A stretch of DNA of 64,000 nucleotides from Eubacteriaceae bacterium. GTDB taxonomy: Bacteria > Bacillota > Clostridia > Lachnospirales > Lachnospiraceae. The stretch is from positions 81,886-145,885 of the forward strand of contig CABIYF010000006.1 in the NCBI GenBank assembly GCA_902362875.1, in the 5' to 3' direction. Of this stretch, positions 44,420-54,672 are shown piece after piece (the stretch's first letter is position 1; each line of letters begins with the position of its first letter). Position numbers and translations under genes: made by a program. The notes under the pieces are model-generated. The model did not search any database. It saw only the letters and a program-made list of their open reading frames with translations, and had not been told where the DNA came from.

Positions 44420-44458
44420 AAAGGGAAATGTATGGGAGATAAATACATTTCCCTTTTT
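44420..44458 (+). terminator. intrinsic terminator of the hydrogenase gene
   Basis: Fourteen perfect base pairs (44420-44433 with 44443-44456) end in TTTTT. Confidence 0.88.
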
Positions 44459-44472
44459 CTATGGTGGGACTT

Positions 44473-44538
44473 GCGTATTTTGATAATTAATTGTAAAATA
44501 AGAAAATACGCAGATTATGTATACAAAATGTATACAAA
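44473..44538 (+). promoter_or_regulatory. inverted repeat and tandem direct repeats upstream of ftsK
   Basis: GCGTATTTT (44473-44481) is the inverse of AAAATACGC (44503-44511). Directly downstream the 11-nt unit ATGTATACAAA occurs twice in tandem (44517-44527 and 44528-44538); TGTATACA within it is itself a palindrome. These could be regulator sites; no protein can be named. Confidence 0.5.
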
Positions 44539-44555
44539 GAGAGGTAACAATTTCT

Positions 44556-46955
44556 ATGGCAGCAAAGAAGACAAGAAAGAGAAAGACATCTTCTGCAAAG
44601 AAACGGACACGCACAAGACAAAAGGATTTTGCACCGTTTTATAAAGAGATTGCAGTATTAGTTGTTTTTGCTCTTTTCATTTTTTTATTTTTAAGTAATT
44701 TTGGAATATGCGGATACATAGGAAACAGCATCAGTACATTTTTCTTTGGAGCGTTTGGAACGACCCATTACGTCATTCCGGCGTTAAGCTTTATTCTGGC
44801 AATTTTATTGATCTCCAATGATTACAGCAGTCTTGCAGTGAAGAAGACATGTTTTGCAATCCTGCTGTTATGTATGGTATCCACAATTTTTCAGATGATA
44901 TATAATATAGAAGTAAGAGATGCTTATTCAGCCTTTGTATTTAGTGGAAGAACCCACAGAGGAGGCGGGTATCTGGGAGCATTGATCTGTTCAATCCTGT
45001 ATAAAGAACTGGGAGGGGCAGGAAGTGTTTTGGTTGTGTTATTGATTTCTGTGATCTCATTGATCCTTGTAACAGAGAGATCCTTACTTTCCTTCCTTAA
45101 GAAAGCAGTTGATTTCTTTACAGTAGAAGGATATGAAGAAGATATAGAAGAACGACCAGCGAAGAAGAAACGAAAAGCAAAAGAGGTGTCCAAAGAAGAT
45201 AAAGAAACAGCACCGAGAAAGAAACGATCGATGCATATTCCGGATTTACGATCTGGAAGACCGAAACCATCACAGGCATCTCCAATGCCTCCAATGGAAC
45301 CAGAAGAGAAAACAAAACAAACACCGATACAGAAGGATTTTGATGATCTGATCGAACAAGAAGAAACAGACAAAGAACCAAAAGAAATATTTGAACCAGT
45401 ACAGCCGAATGTATCGAAGAGATCTCTTGTGAATAAGGATAAGAATACACCATCGAAACCAGTAGAGATTCTTCCTCAGGTTCGGACCAAAGAAGGAGAT
45501 TATAAGTTTCCACCAGTATCTTTATTGGAGAAAGGAAAGAAAGCAGCAGGAAATAACAAAGAAGAACTTCGTCAGACTGCACAAAAACTGCAAAAAACAT
45601 TGGAAGATTTCGGAGTTCATGTTACAATTACCAATATTAGCTGTGGACCATCCGTTACACAGTTTGAATTACATCCAGAACAGGGTGTGAAAGTCAGCAA
45701 GATCGTAAATCTTGCGGATGATATTAAGTTAAACCTTGCAGCAGCAGATATTCGAATTGAAGCACCGATCCCAGGGAAATCAGCAATTGGAATCGAAGTT
45801 CCGAATAAGACAAACCAGATGGTAATGTTCAGGGAACTGATCGAGAATCAGGAATTTGCACAGGCAAGATCAAAGATCGCATTTGCAGTAGGGAAGAACC
45901 TTGCTGGACAGGTGATCGTGTCAGATATTGCCAAGATGCCACATCTTTTGATCGCAGGAGCAACAGGTTCTGGTAAGTCAGTTTGTATTAATACATTGAT
46001 CATGAGTATTTTATACAAGGCAACGCCAGATGAAGTGAAACTGATCATGATCGATCCGAAGGTTGTAGAATTAAGTGCATATCAGGGAATTCCGCACTTA
46101 CTGATCCCAGTCGTTACAGATCCAAAGCAGGCATCCAGTGCGTTAAACTGGGCTGTGATGGAGATGGGAGAGCGATATAAGAAGTTTGCAGAAGTGAATG
46201 TAAGAAACTTAACTGGATATAATGAGAAGGTCGAGGAATCGATCAAGAATGGTATGGAAGGGGAAGATTTTAAGAAGCTTCCGCAGATCGTTATCATTGT
46301 AGATGAGCTTGCAGACCTTATGATGGTTGCACCTGGTGAAGTAGAAGATGCAATCGTGCGCCTGTCACAGCTTGCCAGGGCAGCAGGAATTCATCTGGTG
46401 ATCGCAACACAGAGACCATCGGTCAATGTTATCACTGGACTGATCAAGGCCAATGTACCTTCAAGGATCGCATTTTCGGTATCATCGGGAGTTGATTCAA
46501 GAACGATCATTGATATGAATGGTGCTGAGAAACTGTTAGGAAAGGGTGATATGTTATTCTATCCATCCGGATATCAGAAGCCGATCCGTGTACAAGGAGC
46601 ATTTATCAGCGATGAAGAAGTCGGCAAGGTGGTCGAATTCTTAAAAGAGGAGAACCAGGTTGAAGACAGCTATGGTGCAGATATTCAGGAAAAGATACAG
46701 ACAGCAGCAGTGAAAGCAACGACTTCTCAGGAGAGGGATGAATATTTTGAAGAAGCAGCAAAGTTTATTATTGACAAAGACAAGGCTTCGATCGCAAGTC
46801 TTCAAAGAGTCTTCAAGATTGGATTTAACCGTGCAGCAAGATTGATGGATCAGTTATGCGAGGCGGGGATCGTCGGAGAAGAAGAAGGAACCAAGCCAAG
46901 GAAAGTTCTTATGAGCGAAGAACAATTTGAGCAATACAAAGAAGATTATCTATAG
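44556..46955 (+). CDS. FtsK/SpoIIIE family DNA translocase
   Basis: This septum-located motor pumps chromosomal DNA during division or into the forespore. The 799-residue product has four N-terminal membrane helices (about residues 30-185), a Lys/Glu/Pro-rich linker (about 200-330), and the alpha/beta motor domains with Walker A GATGSGKS (Lys about 474), Walker [14 protein letters not shown] and [27 protein letters not shown]-terminal gamma winged helix ([20 protein letters not shown]) recognises polarity sequences. Length and layout fit SpoIIIE/SftA-type proteins of spore formers. GAGGT before the ATG at 44556 decides the start over ATG 44517, which overlaps the direct repeats. Confidence 0.93.
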   Translation: MAAKKTRKRKTSSAKKRTRTRQKDFAPFYKEIAVLVVFALFIFLFLSNFGICGYIGNSISTFFFGAFGTTHYVIPALSFILAILLISNDYSSLAVKKTCFAILLLCMVSTIFQMIYNIEVRDAYSAFVFSGRTHRGGGYLGALICSILYKELGGAGSVLVVLLISVISLILVTERSLLSFLKKAVDFFTVEGYEEDIEERPAKKKRKAKEVSKEDKETAPRKKRSMHIPDLRSGRPKPSQASPMPPMEPEEKTKQTPIQKDFDDLIEQEETDKEPKEIFEPVQPNVSKRSLVNKDKNTPSKPVEILPQVRTKEGDYKFPPVSLLEKGKKAAGNNKEELRQTAQKLQKTLEDFGVHVTITNISCGPSVTQFELHPEQGVKVSKIVNLADDIKLNLAAADIRIEAPIPGKSAIGIEVPNKTNQMVMFRELIENQEFAQARSKIAFAVGKNLAGQVIVSDIAKMPHLLIAGATGSGKSVCINTLIMSILYKATPDEVKLIMIDPKVVELSAYQGIPHLLIPVVTDPKQASSALNWAVMEMGERYKKFAEVNVRNLTGYNEKVEESIKNGMEGEDFKKLPQIVIIVDELADLMMVAPGEVEDAIVRLSQLARAAGIHLVIATQRPSVNVITGLIKANVPSRIAFSVSSGVDSRTIIDMNGAEKLLGKGDMLFYPSGYQKPIRVQGAFISDEEVGKVVEFLKEENQVEDSYGADIQEKIQTAAVKATTSQERDEYFEEAAKFIIDKDKASIASLQRVFKIGFNRAARLMDQLCEAGIVGEEEGTKPRKVLMSEEQFEQYKEDYL

Positions 46956-46968
46956 AAAGGAAACCATT

Positions 46969-48642
46969 ATGAAAACAGATATTGAAATCGCACAGGAAGC
47001 CACATTATTACCAATCAAAGAAGTTGCAGCAAATATCGGGATCAAAGAAGATGACCTTGAATTATATGGAAAATACAAGGCAAAATTTGATTCTCATTTC
47101 ATGGATGAAGTTAAGAATAACGAAGACGGGAAACTAGTTCTTGTGACAGCGATCAACCCAACTCCAGCAGGTGAAGGAAAGACAACAACAAGCGTCGGAG
47201 TATCTCAGGCATTAAACAAACTTGGAAAGAAAACAATCTGTGCTCTTCGTGAGCCATCTCTTGGACCATGTTTTGGTATCAAAGGTGGAGCAGCAGGTGG
47301 TGGATATGCCCAGGTTGTACCAATGGAAGATTTAAACCTTCATTTCACAGGAGACTTCCATGCAATCACATCTGCGAACAACTTATTAGCAGCAATGCTT
47401 GATAACCATATTCAGCAGGGTAACAAATTAAATATTGATACAAGAGATGTTGTATGGAAGAGATGTATCGATATGAATGACCGTGCATTAAGAAATACAG
47501 TCATCGGGCTTGGACGCCGCGTGGATGGTGTTGTCCGTGAAGATCATTTTGTTATTACAGTAGCATCTGAGATCATGGCAATCCTTTGCCTTGCAAATGA
47601 CATGGCTGACTTAAAAGAACGTTTAGGAAAGATCATTGTTGCATATAACATGGATCGTGAACCAGTCACAGCCAAAGATTTAAATGCAGTTGGAGCTATG
47701 GCAGCCTTATTAAAAGATGCCTTAAAACCAAACATGATCCAGACATTAGAGCATACACCAGCCTTTGTACATGGTGGACCATTCGCTAATATCGCACATG
47801 GATGTAACAGTGTACAGGCTACAAAATTAGCGTTAAAATTAGCAGATATCGCAATCACAGAAGCAGGATTCGGTGCTGACCTTGGTGCAGAGAAATTTAT
47901 GGATATTAAGTGTCAGATGGCTGATCTTCACCCAGATGCAGTTGTATTAGTAGCAACTGTACGTGCTTTAAAATACAATGGTGGAGTTCCAAAAGACAAT
48001 CTGGCAGAAGAAAATATTGATGCGTTAAGCAAAGGTATCGTAAATCTTGAAAAGCATATCGAGAACTTAAAATTGTTCGGAGTTCCTGTTGTTGTAACAT
48101 TAAACCAGTTTGCAACAGATACAGAAGCAGAACTTACATTTATCAAGAATTTCTGTGAAGAAAGAGATTGTGATTTCGCATTATCTCAGGTATGGGAAAA
48201 AGGTGGAGAAGGTGGAATCGAACTTGCCAAAGCAATCCTTCGTACATTAGATAATAAAGAAAGTCATTATAAACCATTATATACATATGATGATACAACG
48301 ATCGAAGAAAAGATTGAAACGATCGCAACTAAGATCTATGGAGCAGATAAAGTTGTATACACAGCAGCTGCAGCACGTCAGAAGAAGAGACTGACTGAAC
48401 TTGGGTATGGAAATCTTCCAATCTGTATGGCGAAGAATCAGTATTCTTTATCTGATGATCCTAAGAAGCTTGGACGTCCAGAAGGATTTGATATTACGAT
48501 CCGTGAGATCTATGTCAATGCAGGTGCAGGGTTCTTAGTAGCCTTAACAGGTGATGTTATGACAATGCCTGGACTTCCAAAGAAACCAGCAGCAGAAGGA
48601 ATCGATGTAAATGACGATGGAGTTATCACAGGATTATTCTAA
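46969..48642 (+). CDS. fhs: formate--tetrahydrofolate ligase
   Basis: This enzyme makes 10-formyl-tetrahydrofolate from formate, THF and ATP, feeding purine synthesis and the methyl branch of C1 metabolism. The 557 residues match the family: the P-loop [18 protein letters not shown] (about 62-79), [19 protein letters not shown], and [25 protein letters not shown]. The C-terminal [15 protein letters not shown] is also present. AGAAAGGAAACC precedes the ATG. It begins 14 nt after ftsK and precedes folD, its functional partner. Confidence 0.97.
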   Translation: MKTDIEIAQEATLLPIKEVAANIGIKEDDLELYGKYKAKFDSHFMDEVKNNEDGKLVLVTAINPTPAGEGKTTTSVGVSQALNKLGKKTICALREPSLGPCFGIKGGAAGGGYAQVVPMEDLNLHFTGDFHAITSANNLLAAMLDNHIQQGNKLNIDTRDVVWKRCIDMNDRALRNTVIGLGRRVDGVVREDHFVITVASEIMAILCLANDMADLKERLGKIIVAYNMDREPVTAKDLNAVGAMAALLKDALKPNMIQTLEHTPAFVHGGPFANIAHGCNSVQATKLALKLADIAITEAGFGADLGAEKFMDIKCQMADLHPDAVVLVATVRALKYNGGVPKDNLAEENIDALSKGIVNLEKHIENLKLFGVPVVVTLNQFATDTEAELTFIKNFCEERDCDFALSQVWEKGGEGGIELAKAILRTLDNKESHYKPLYTYDDTTIEEKIETIATKIYGADKVVYTAAAARQKKRLTELGYGNLPICMAKNQYSLSDDPKKLGRPEGFDITIREIYVNAGAGFLVALTGDVMTMPGLPKKPAAEGIDVNDDGVITGLF

Positions 48643-48693
48643 TCAACAAAAATAAAGGCAATATATACTTAAAAGAAATGACGAGGAAATACA

Positions 48694-49539
48694 ATGCAGA
48701 TTATTGATGGAAAGAAGATTTCTCAGGAAATCAAAGATGAAGTAAAAGAAGAAGTAGCACAGCTGAAAGCAGAGGGAAAAGACATTGCCCTTGCTGTAAT
48801 TCAGGTAGGAGCAGATCCTGCATCAAGCGTTTATGTGCGCAATAAGAAACGTGCCTGCGAGTATGTAGGGATCGAGTCTGTAAGTTATGAGCTTCCAGAA
48901 GAGACAACACAGGAAGAATTAATGGCGATCGTGGATAGATGCAATAAAGATCCTAAGATTAACGGAATCTTGGTACAGCTTCCACTTCCAAAACATTTGG
49001 ATGAGGATGAAGTATTATTAGCGATCGATCCTAAGAAAGATGTTGACGGATTCCATCCAGTCAGTGTTGGAAACATGGTAATTGGAGAAAAAGGATTCTT
49101 ACCATGTACACCAGCCGGAGTGATCCAGTTATTAAAACGTTCTGGTGTCGAAATTGATGGGAAAGAATGTGTGGTAGTAGGAAGAAGTAACATTGTAGGA
49201 AAGCCTATGGCAATGTTATTATTACGTGAGAACGGAACAGTGACTGTCTGCCATTCTCATACAAAAGACTTAAAAGAAGTCTGCAAATGCGCAGATATCT
49301 TAGTTGTAGCAATTGGTAAACCAAAATTTATTGATGATTCTTATGTAAAAGATGGAGCAGTTGTTATTGATGTTGGAATCCACAGAAATGAAAATAACAA
49401 ACTTTGTGGTGACGTAGATTATGACAAGGTTGCACCAAAGACATCTGCGATCACACCAGTTCCAGGTGGAGTTGGACCAATGACGATCGCAATGTTAATG
49501 AAAAACTGTGTAGAATCTAAGAAACTGTTTGGAGAGTAA
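48694..49539 (+). CDS. folD: methylenetetrahydrofolate dehydrogenase / methenyl-THF cyclohydrolase
   Basis: This bifunctional enzyme interconverts 5,10-methylene-, methenyl- and 10-formyl-THF with NAD(P). The 281-residue product shows the Lys-containing catalytic segment YVRNKKRACEYVGI (about residues 49-62), the signature GILVQLPLPKHLDE, CTPAGVIQLLKRSG, VVGRSNIVGKPMAMLL (dinucleotide fold) and the C-terminal PVPGGVGPMTIAMLM. It is next to fhs, so the two form a C1 module; rimO starts 5 nt later. Confidence 0.97.
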   Translation: MQIIDGKKISQEIKDEVKEEVAQLKAEGKDIALAVIQVGADPASSVYVRNKKRACEYVGIESVSYELPEETTQEELMAIVDRCNKDPKINGILVQLPLPKHLDEDEVLLAIDPKKDVDGFHPVSVGNMVIGEKGFLPCTPAGVIQLLKRSGVEIDGKECVVVGRSNIVGKPMAMLLLRENGTVTVCHSHTKDLKEVCKCADILVVAIGKPKFIDDSYVKDGAVVIDVGIHRNENNKLCGDVDYDKVAPKTSAITPVPGGVGPMTIAMLMKNCVESKKLFGE

Positions 49540-49544
49540 GAGAA

Positions 49545-50891
49545 ATGAAGATATTATTTATTTCGCTTGGATGTGATAAAAACTTAGTAGACAGTGAAGT
49601 TATGCTTGGACTTTTGACCAAGCATGGCTACATTTTGACAGATGATGAGACACAGGCAGATGTTATTGTAATTAATACATGCTGTTTCATCCATGATGCC
49701 AAAGAAGAAAGTATCAATACGATCTTAGAGATGGCACAGTACAAAGAACAGAATCTGAAGGCGTTGGTTGTTGCTGGATGCCTCGCAGAACGTTATAAAG
49801 ACGAGATCTTAGAAGAGATCCCAGAGATTGATGCAGTTCTTGGAACAACGAGTTATGATTTTATCGTAGAAGCAGTGAATAACGCATTAGAAGAAAATGC
49901 GGGAGAACATTTTGAACATTACGAAAGTATTGATTATCTTCCAGATAACTCAAATGTAGAGCGTGTTGTAACAACAGGAAATCATATGGCATATTTAAAA
50001 ATTGCTGAAGGTTGTGACAAACGATGCAGCTATTGTATCATTCCAAAGATCCGTGGACATTTCAGAAGTGTTCCAATGGAAGAACTGTTGAATGAGGCAA
50101 AGCGTTTAGCATCTGAAGGAGTGAAAGAATTAGTACTGGTAGCTCAGGAAACAACACTGTATGGCAAGGACCTGACAGGAGAAAAACAGCTTCCGTTATT
50201 ACTTCATGAACTTTGCAAGATCGAAGGAATTGAATGGATCCGCTTGTTATACTGCTATCCAGAAGAGATCACAGATGAGCTGATCGAAGTGATCAAGACA
50301 GAAGAGAAAGTCTGCAATTACATTGATATGCCGATTCAGCATAGTGAGAATCGTATCTTACAGAGAATGGGAAGAAGAACATCAAGAGAAGATCTTGTAG
50401 CAGTGATCAAGAAACTTCGTAAAGAGATTCCTGATATCACGATCCGTACAACGCTGATCACAGGATTTCCAAGAGAAAGTCAGGAAGATCACGAAGGATT
50501 AATGAACTTTGTAGAAGAATGTAAATTTGATCGTTTAGGAGTCTTTACTTATTCACCGGAAGAAGATACACTGGCAGCGACATTTGAGGATCAGATTGAC
50601 GAAGAAGTCAAAGAAGAACGAAGAGATGAACTGATGAGTCTTCAGCAGGAGATTTCCTATGAACATACCCAGCAGTTAGTCGGTAAAACAATCAAAGTCA
50701 TGGTAGAAGGATATTTATTTGAAGATGATATCTACGTTGGACGTTCTTATATGGATGCACCAAAGGTAGATGGATGTGTTTTTATAAATTCTCCAGAAGA
50801 ACTGATGACAGGAGACTTTGTTTATGTTAAAATTACCCAGGGTAGAGAATATGATGTGATAGGAGAAGTAGATTATGAATTTACCAAATAA
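49545..50891 (+). CDS. rimO: ribosomal protein S12 methylthiotransferase
   Basis: This radical-SAM enzyme methylthiolates an aspartate of ribosomal protein S12. The 448-residue product has an N-terminal UPF0004 domain with three cysteines (ISLGCDKNLVDSE, NTCCFIHDAKEES, VVAGCLAERY) binding the auxiliary cluster. The radical-SAM motif follows in AEGCDKRCSYCIIPKIRG (about 152-169, CxxxCxxC), and then a C-terminal TRAM domain. The VDSEVMLGLL and IPKIRGHFRS segments indicate RimO rather than MiaB. Its last 17 nt overlap pgsA. Confidence 0.96.
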   Translation: MKILFISLGCDKNLVDSEVMLGLLTKHGYILTDDETQADVIVINTCCFIHDAKEESINTILEMAQYKEQNLKALVVAGCLAERYKDEILEEIPEIDAVLGTTSYDFIVEAVNNALEENAGEHFEHYESIDYLPDNSNVERVVTTGNHMAYLKIAEGCDKRCSYCIIPKIRGHFRSVPMEELLNEAKRLASEGVKELVLVAQETTLYGKDLTGEKQLPLLLHELCKIEGIEWIRLLYCYPEEITDELIEVIKTEEKVCNYIDMPIQHSENRILQRMGRRTSREDLVAVIKKLRKEIPDITIRTTLITGFPRESQEDHEGLMNFVEECKFDRLGVFTYSPEEDTLAATFEDQIDEEVKEERRDELMSLQQEISYEHTQQLVGKTIKVMVEGYLFEDDIYVGRSYMDAPKVDGCVFINSPEELMTGDFVYVKITQGREYDVIGEVDYEFTK

Positions 50892-51417
50892 GTTAACAAT
50901 TTTAAGAACACTTATGATCCCGGTATTCTTATTTTTCCTGCTGACAGATTATGCAGGGGATTACAGCAAGTGGATCGCAGTTGTTGTATTTATTCTAGCG
51001 AGTCTTACAGACTTTTTAGATGGACATATTGCAAGAAAATATAACCTGGTAACAAATTTCGGAAAATTTATGGATCCATTGGCAGACAAATTATTGGTTT
51101 GTTCTGCAATGATCGCATTAGTTGGAATGCATCGCTTATCATCCATTGTAGCGATCATTATTATTGCAAGAGAATTTATCATTAGTGGATTCCGTTTGAT
51201 CGCCTCTGATAATGGAATCGTTATTGCAGCCAGCTACTGGGGAAAATTTAAGACAAACTTTCAGATGTTTATGATCATTATGCTGATCATTGACCTTGGA
51301 ACAAGCACAGCCGTGATGATCGAGAATATTTTGATCGTTATCGCAACAGCCCTGACGATCATTTCTTTAGTTGATTATTTGGTGAAGAATAAACAGGTTT
51401 TATCTGAAGGAAACTAG
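50875..51417 (+). CDS. pgsA: CDP-diacylglycerol--glycerol-3-phosphate 3-phosphatidyltransferase
   Basis: This membrane enzyme makes phosphatidylglycerol phosphate, the route to phosphatidylglycerol and cardiolipin. The 180-residue product starts NLPNKLTILRTLMIPVFLFFLLTD and has the CDP-alcohol phosphotransferase motif DG(x)2AR(x)8G(x)3D(x)3D as DFLDGHIARKYNLVTNFGK then FMDPLADKLL. It has about five membrane helices. The start codon lies inside the rimO end, so translation is coupled. The rimO-pgsA-cinA-recA order is common in clostridia. Confidence 0.95.
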   Translation: MNLPNKLTILRTLMIPVFLFFLLTDYAGDYSKWIAVVVFILASLTDFLDGHIARKYNLVTNFGKFMDPLADKLLVCSAMIALVGMHRLSSIVAIIIIAREFIISGFRLIASDNGIVIAASYWGKFKTNFQMFMIIMLIIDLGTSTAVMIENILIVIATALTIISLVDYLVKNKQVLSEGN

Positions 51418-51438
51418 ATCCAGAAAGGAACAACATTT

Positions 51439-52686
51439 ATGACAGCAGAAATTATTTGCGTAGGAACAGAGATTTTATTAGGAAACATCGTGAATACCAA
51501 TGCTGCCTACTTATCAGAACGCTTAGCCTCATTGGGGATAAGCGTTTTTTTTGAGACGACAGTAGGCGACAATCCGGAAAGATTAGAAAATGTGATCAGA
51601 CAGGGACTTGAAAGATCTGATATTTTAATCTTATCTGGTGGACTTGGACCAACGAAAGACGATCTTACAAAGGAAATTGCAACGAAAGCATGTGGACAGG
51701 ATCTTGTAGAAGATGAAGAAGCACTAAGACGTTTGAAAGAATATTTTGCGAGAAGTCATCGTAGCATGACAGAGAATAATTTAAAACAGGCATTAGTGCC
51801 AGAAGATTGTACTGTTTTATATAACGAAAATGGAACAGCCCCTGGAATGGTCATCCATGCAAAAGAAGGGAAGAAAGTAGTTTTACTCCCAGGACCTCCA
51901 AGTGAACTGCTCCCAATGTTCCATGATCAGGTAGAACCGATCATAAAAGAATTAAGTTCAGAAGTATTATACTCCGATGTTGTGAAGATCGATTGTATGG
52001 GAGAAAGCCGAGTTGCAGCAAAGATTGAAGATTTGATCGAAAAGCAGACGAATCCTACAGTTGCCCCATATGCCAAATTAGGAGAAGTTCATCTTCGAGT
52101 GACAGCAAAAGCGGCAAGTGAAGATGAAGCAAAGAAACTTGTTGCACCAGTAACGGAAGAATTATATCAAAGATTTGGGCATAAGATTTTTACGACAAAA
52201 GAAGATGAAACATTAGAAGATGTTGTAGTCGACATGTTAAGTAAACAGCATTATACGATCGCGGCAGCAGAATCCTGTACAGCAGGAATGTTTACCGCAA
52301 GGTTGGTTAATGTTGCAGGAGCATCAGATGTCTTAAATGAAAGTTTCATTACATATGCAAATGAGGCTAAGATGAAATATCTTGGAGTGAAAGAAGAAAC
52401 GCTAAATACTGTTGGAGCGGTTTCAGAAGACACAGCCAGACAGATGGCAGAAGGTGTTGCAAAACAGGCAGGATCCAATGTCGGCGTTGGAATTACAGGA
52501 CTTGCAGGACCAGGAGGAGAGACTGCTGAGAAGAAAGCAGGACTTGTATATATAGGAGTCAGTGTAAATGGAAAGACCAAAGTAAACAAATACCAGTTCA
52601 ATGGTAACAGACAGAAAGTCAGAGAAACAGCCGTATGCAGAGCATTAACGATGGTAAGACATGCATTGGTTGAAGAATTTTTATAA
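51439..52686 (+). CDS. cinA: CinA family protein (damage-inducible / NMN deamidase domain)
   Basis: This is a 415-residue two-domain protein. The N-terminal COG1058/MoCF-like domain (ICVGTEILLGNIVNTNAAYLSERLASLGI; LSGGLGPTKDDLTKEI) is followed by the C-terminal CinA/PncC domain (AAAESCTAGMFTARLVNVAGASDVL; GITGLAGPGG). PncC-type domains deamidate nicotinamide mononucleotide for NAD recycling. Competence-damage naming comes from its linkage to recA, which is also seen here. It is preceded by an AGAAAGGAA site. Confidence 0.93.
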   Translation: MTAEIICVGTEILLGNIVNTNAAYLSERLASLGISVFFETTVGDNPERLENVIRQGLERSDILILSGGLGPTKDDLTKEIATKACGQDLVEDEEALRRLKEYFARSHRSMTENNLKQALVPEDCTVLYNENGTAPGMVIHAKEGKKVVLLPGPPSELLPMFHDQVEPIIKELSSEVLYSDVVKIDCMGESRVAAKIEDLIEKQTNPTVAPYAKLGEVHLRVTAKAASEDEAKKLVAPVTEELYQRFGHKIFTTKEDETLEDVVVDMLSKQHYTIAAAESCTAGMFTARLVNVAGASDVLNESFITYANEAKMKYLGVKEETLNTVGAVSEDTARQMAEGVAKQAGSNVGVGITGLAGPGGETAEKKAGLVYIGVSVNGKTKVNKYQFNGNRQKVRETAVCRALTMVRHALVEEFL

Positions 52687-52721
52687 GAATCCACAGAGAA
52701 GAAGGATCAGAAATAAAAAAT

Positions 52722-52774
52722 CGAACAAATATTCGCTCGAACACTTGTTTTTTAGTGTGAGGATATGCTATACT
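52722..52774 (+). promoter_or_regulatory. recA promoter with two LexA-type SOS-box-like sites
   Basis: Two adjacent sites match the Gram-positive LexA box (CGAACRNRYGTTYC): CGAACAAATATTCG (52722-52735, imperfect) and CGAACACTTGTTTT (52738-52751, better). The second overlaps a -35 TTGTTT (52745-52750), which is 18 nt from -10 TATACT (52769-52774). LexA binding would block this promoter. Confidence 0.7.
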
Positions 52775-52841
52775 CTAAACAGGAAATGAAATGATAGAAG
52801 AATATAAGATAAATATTTGAAATTAAAAGGAGTAAACATAT

Positions 52842-53900
52842 ATGAAACAGGAAGAGAAATTAAAGGCATTAGATGCCGCATTAGTCAAGATCGAGAAAGA
52901 CTATGGAAAAGGATCGGTCATGAAACTTGGAGAATACCAGGCAGACCGTACGATCGAAGTAACACCAACAGGATCTATCAGTCTTGATATCGCATTAGGA
53001 GTCGGAGGGGTTCCTAAGGGACGTATCATCGAGATCTACGGACCAGAATCCAGTGGTAAGACAACCGTAGCACTGCATATGGTAGCAGAAGTGCAGAAGA
53101 GAGGCGGAATCGCAGGATTTATCGATGCAGAGCATGCACTAGATCCAGTTTATGCAAAGAATATCGGCGTGGATATCGATAACCTCTATATTTCACAGCC
53201 AGATACAGGAGAGCAGGGACTTGAGATCACAGAGACTATGGTTAGATCTGGAGCGATCGATATCATTATCGTCGATTCAGTTGCTGCATTAGTACCAAAG
53301 GCAGAGATTGATGGAGACATGGGAGATTCCCACGTAGGTCTTCAGGCAAGACTGATGTCACAGGCACTTCGTAAGTTAACAGGTGTTGTAAGCAAGTTTA
53401 ACTGTACAGTTATCTTTATCAACCAGTTACGTGAGAAGGTTGGAGTTATGTTTGGTAACCCTGAGACAACAACTGGTGGACGTGCACTGAAGTTTTATTC
53501 ATCTATCCGTTTAGATGTCAGAAGAACAGAGACATTAAAGCAGGCGGGAGAGATGATCGGTAACAGAACAAGAATCAAGGTTGTTAAGAATAAAGTAGCA
53601 CCTCCGTTTAAACAGGCAGAATTTGATATCATGTTCGGAAAAGGAATTTCTAAGTATGGAGATATCTTAGATCTTGCAGCAGATGCAGACATCATTCACA
53701 AGAGCGGTGCATGGTATGCATACAACGGAGAGAAGATCGGACAGGGTAGAGAGAACAGTAAGAAGTACTTAGAAGAACACCCAGATATCGCAGAGACAGT
53801 GGAACATGCGATCCGTGTCCACTATGGACTGTTAGAGGAAGATGCTGAGAATGCCAACAACGATCCTAAGGCAGAGACTCAGGCTTCTGAAGAAGAATAA
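52842..53900 (+). CDS. recA: recombinase RecA
   Basis: RecA forms filaments on single-stranded DNA, drives homologous recombination and triggers LexA cleavage. The 352-residue product has [17 protein letters not shown] (Walker A, about 64-80), [16 protein letters not shown], the ADP-binding and DNA-binding loops ([42 protein letters not shown]) and an acidic C terminus. AAAAGGAG precedes the ATG. AddA at the left edge would supply its substrate. Its stop overlaps the recX start by one base. Confidence 0.98.
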   Translation: MKQEEKLKALDAALVKIEKDYGKGSVMKLGEYQADRTIEVTPTGSISLDIALGVGGVPKGRIIEIYGPESSGKTTVALHMVAEVQKRGGIAGFIDAEHALDPVYAKNIGVDIDNLYISQPDTGEQGLEITETMVRSGAIDIIIVDSVAALVPKAEIDGDMGDSHVGLQARLMSQALRKLTGVVSKFNCTVIFINQLREKVGVMFGNPETTTGGRALKFYSSIRLDVRRTETLKQAGEMIGNRTRIKVVKNKVAPPFKQAEFDIMFGKGISKYGDILDLAADADIIHKSGAWYAYNGEKIGQGRENSKKYLEEHPDIAETVEHAIRVHYGLLEEDAENANNDPKAETQASEEE

Positions 53901-54502
53901 TGGTTATTACCAAATTAGATAAAGTAGGAACAAAGCAGGTCAGGCTTTTCTTCGATGAAGAAAAGTACTGCCTGCTTTACTATAATGAGATAAGACGATT
54001 AGGTTTTCATGAACAAGACGAAGTCGGACAGGAAGAATTTGACGAATTGAACAAGTTATTGCTTCACCGGGCGAAGTTAAAGGCTATGTCCTTGTTAAAG
54101 TATCAGGATCGTACAAGAAAAGAATTAAAAGATCGTCTTATGAGGGCAGAATTTCCGGAATTTATCACAGAAGGTGCGATTGCATATGTAGAATCATTTG
54201 GCTATATCAATGATGAAGAATATGTACGCCGTTATATGGAGTATAAGGCAGGGACTAAGAGCAGGATTCAGATCAAGATGGATCTTAGGAAGAAGGGAAT
54301 TGGCACAGAGATTTTGGAACGAATCTTTGATGAGTATGAATACGAAGAAGATGATATCTTAGAAGAACAGGTACAGAAAAGAATTCGTCAAAAAGGGCCA
54401 GTGACCAAAGATAATTTTCAGAAATATTATGGATATTTTGCGAGAAAAGGGTTTAACAGCACGAAGATATTAGACTTATTACGGAAATATTGTGAAGATT
54501 AA
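53900..54502 (+). CDS. recX: regulatory protein RecX
   Basis: RecX limits RecA filament growth. The 200-residue product has the three-helix repeats of the family: LLKYQDRTRKELKDRLMRAEFPEFITEGAIAYVESFGYINDEEYVRRYME (first repeat) and KSRIQIKMDLRKKGIGTEILERIF (second), with a third near the C terminus. The ATG shares an A with the recA stop (TAATG), which gives tight translational coupling. Confidence 0.93.
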   Translation: MVITKLDKVGTKQVRLFFDEEKYCLLYYNEIRRLGFHEQDEVGQEEFDELNKLLLHRAKLKAMSLLKYQDRTRKELKDRLMRAEFPEFITEGAIAYVESFGYINDEEYVRRYMEYKAGTKSRIQIKMDLRKKGIGTEILERIFDEYEYEEDDILEEQVQKRIRQKGPVTKDNFQKYYGYFARKGFNSTKILDLLRKYCED

Positions 54503-54551
54503 ATAAAATAGAGTAGAAATCTTAAAAAAATATAAAGAATTCACCATTTTG

Positions 54552-54580
54552 TTGCACATTGACAGACAAGGATATATAAT
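54552..54580 (+). promoter_or_regulatory. probable promoter for the phospholipase-C-like gene
   Basis: TTGCAC (54552-54557), a 17-nt spacer and TATAAT (54575-54580). A TTGACA at 54559 is too close to the -10 to serve as its -35. Confidence 0.5.
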
Positions 54581-54672
54581 CTGAATCAAAGGGTGTAACA
54601 AAACTGTTAATGACGATATCTGACAGGGAAGATAAGTTCGGATATTGTCCCTATATAAGGAGTATCATTTAT

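Noticed and set aside
54559..54580. TTGACA plus TATAAT before the phospholipase-like gene as one promoter
   Set aside because: The spacing is only 10 nt; TTGCAC at 54552 with a 17-nt spacer fits better.
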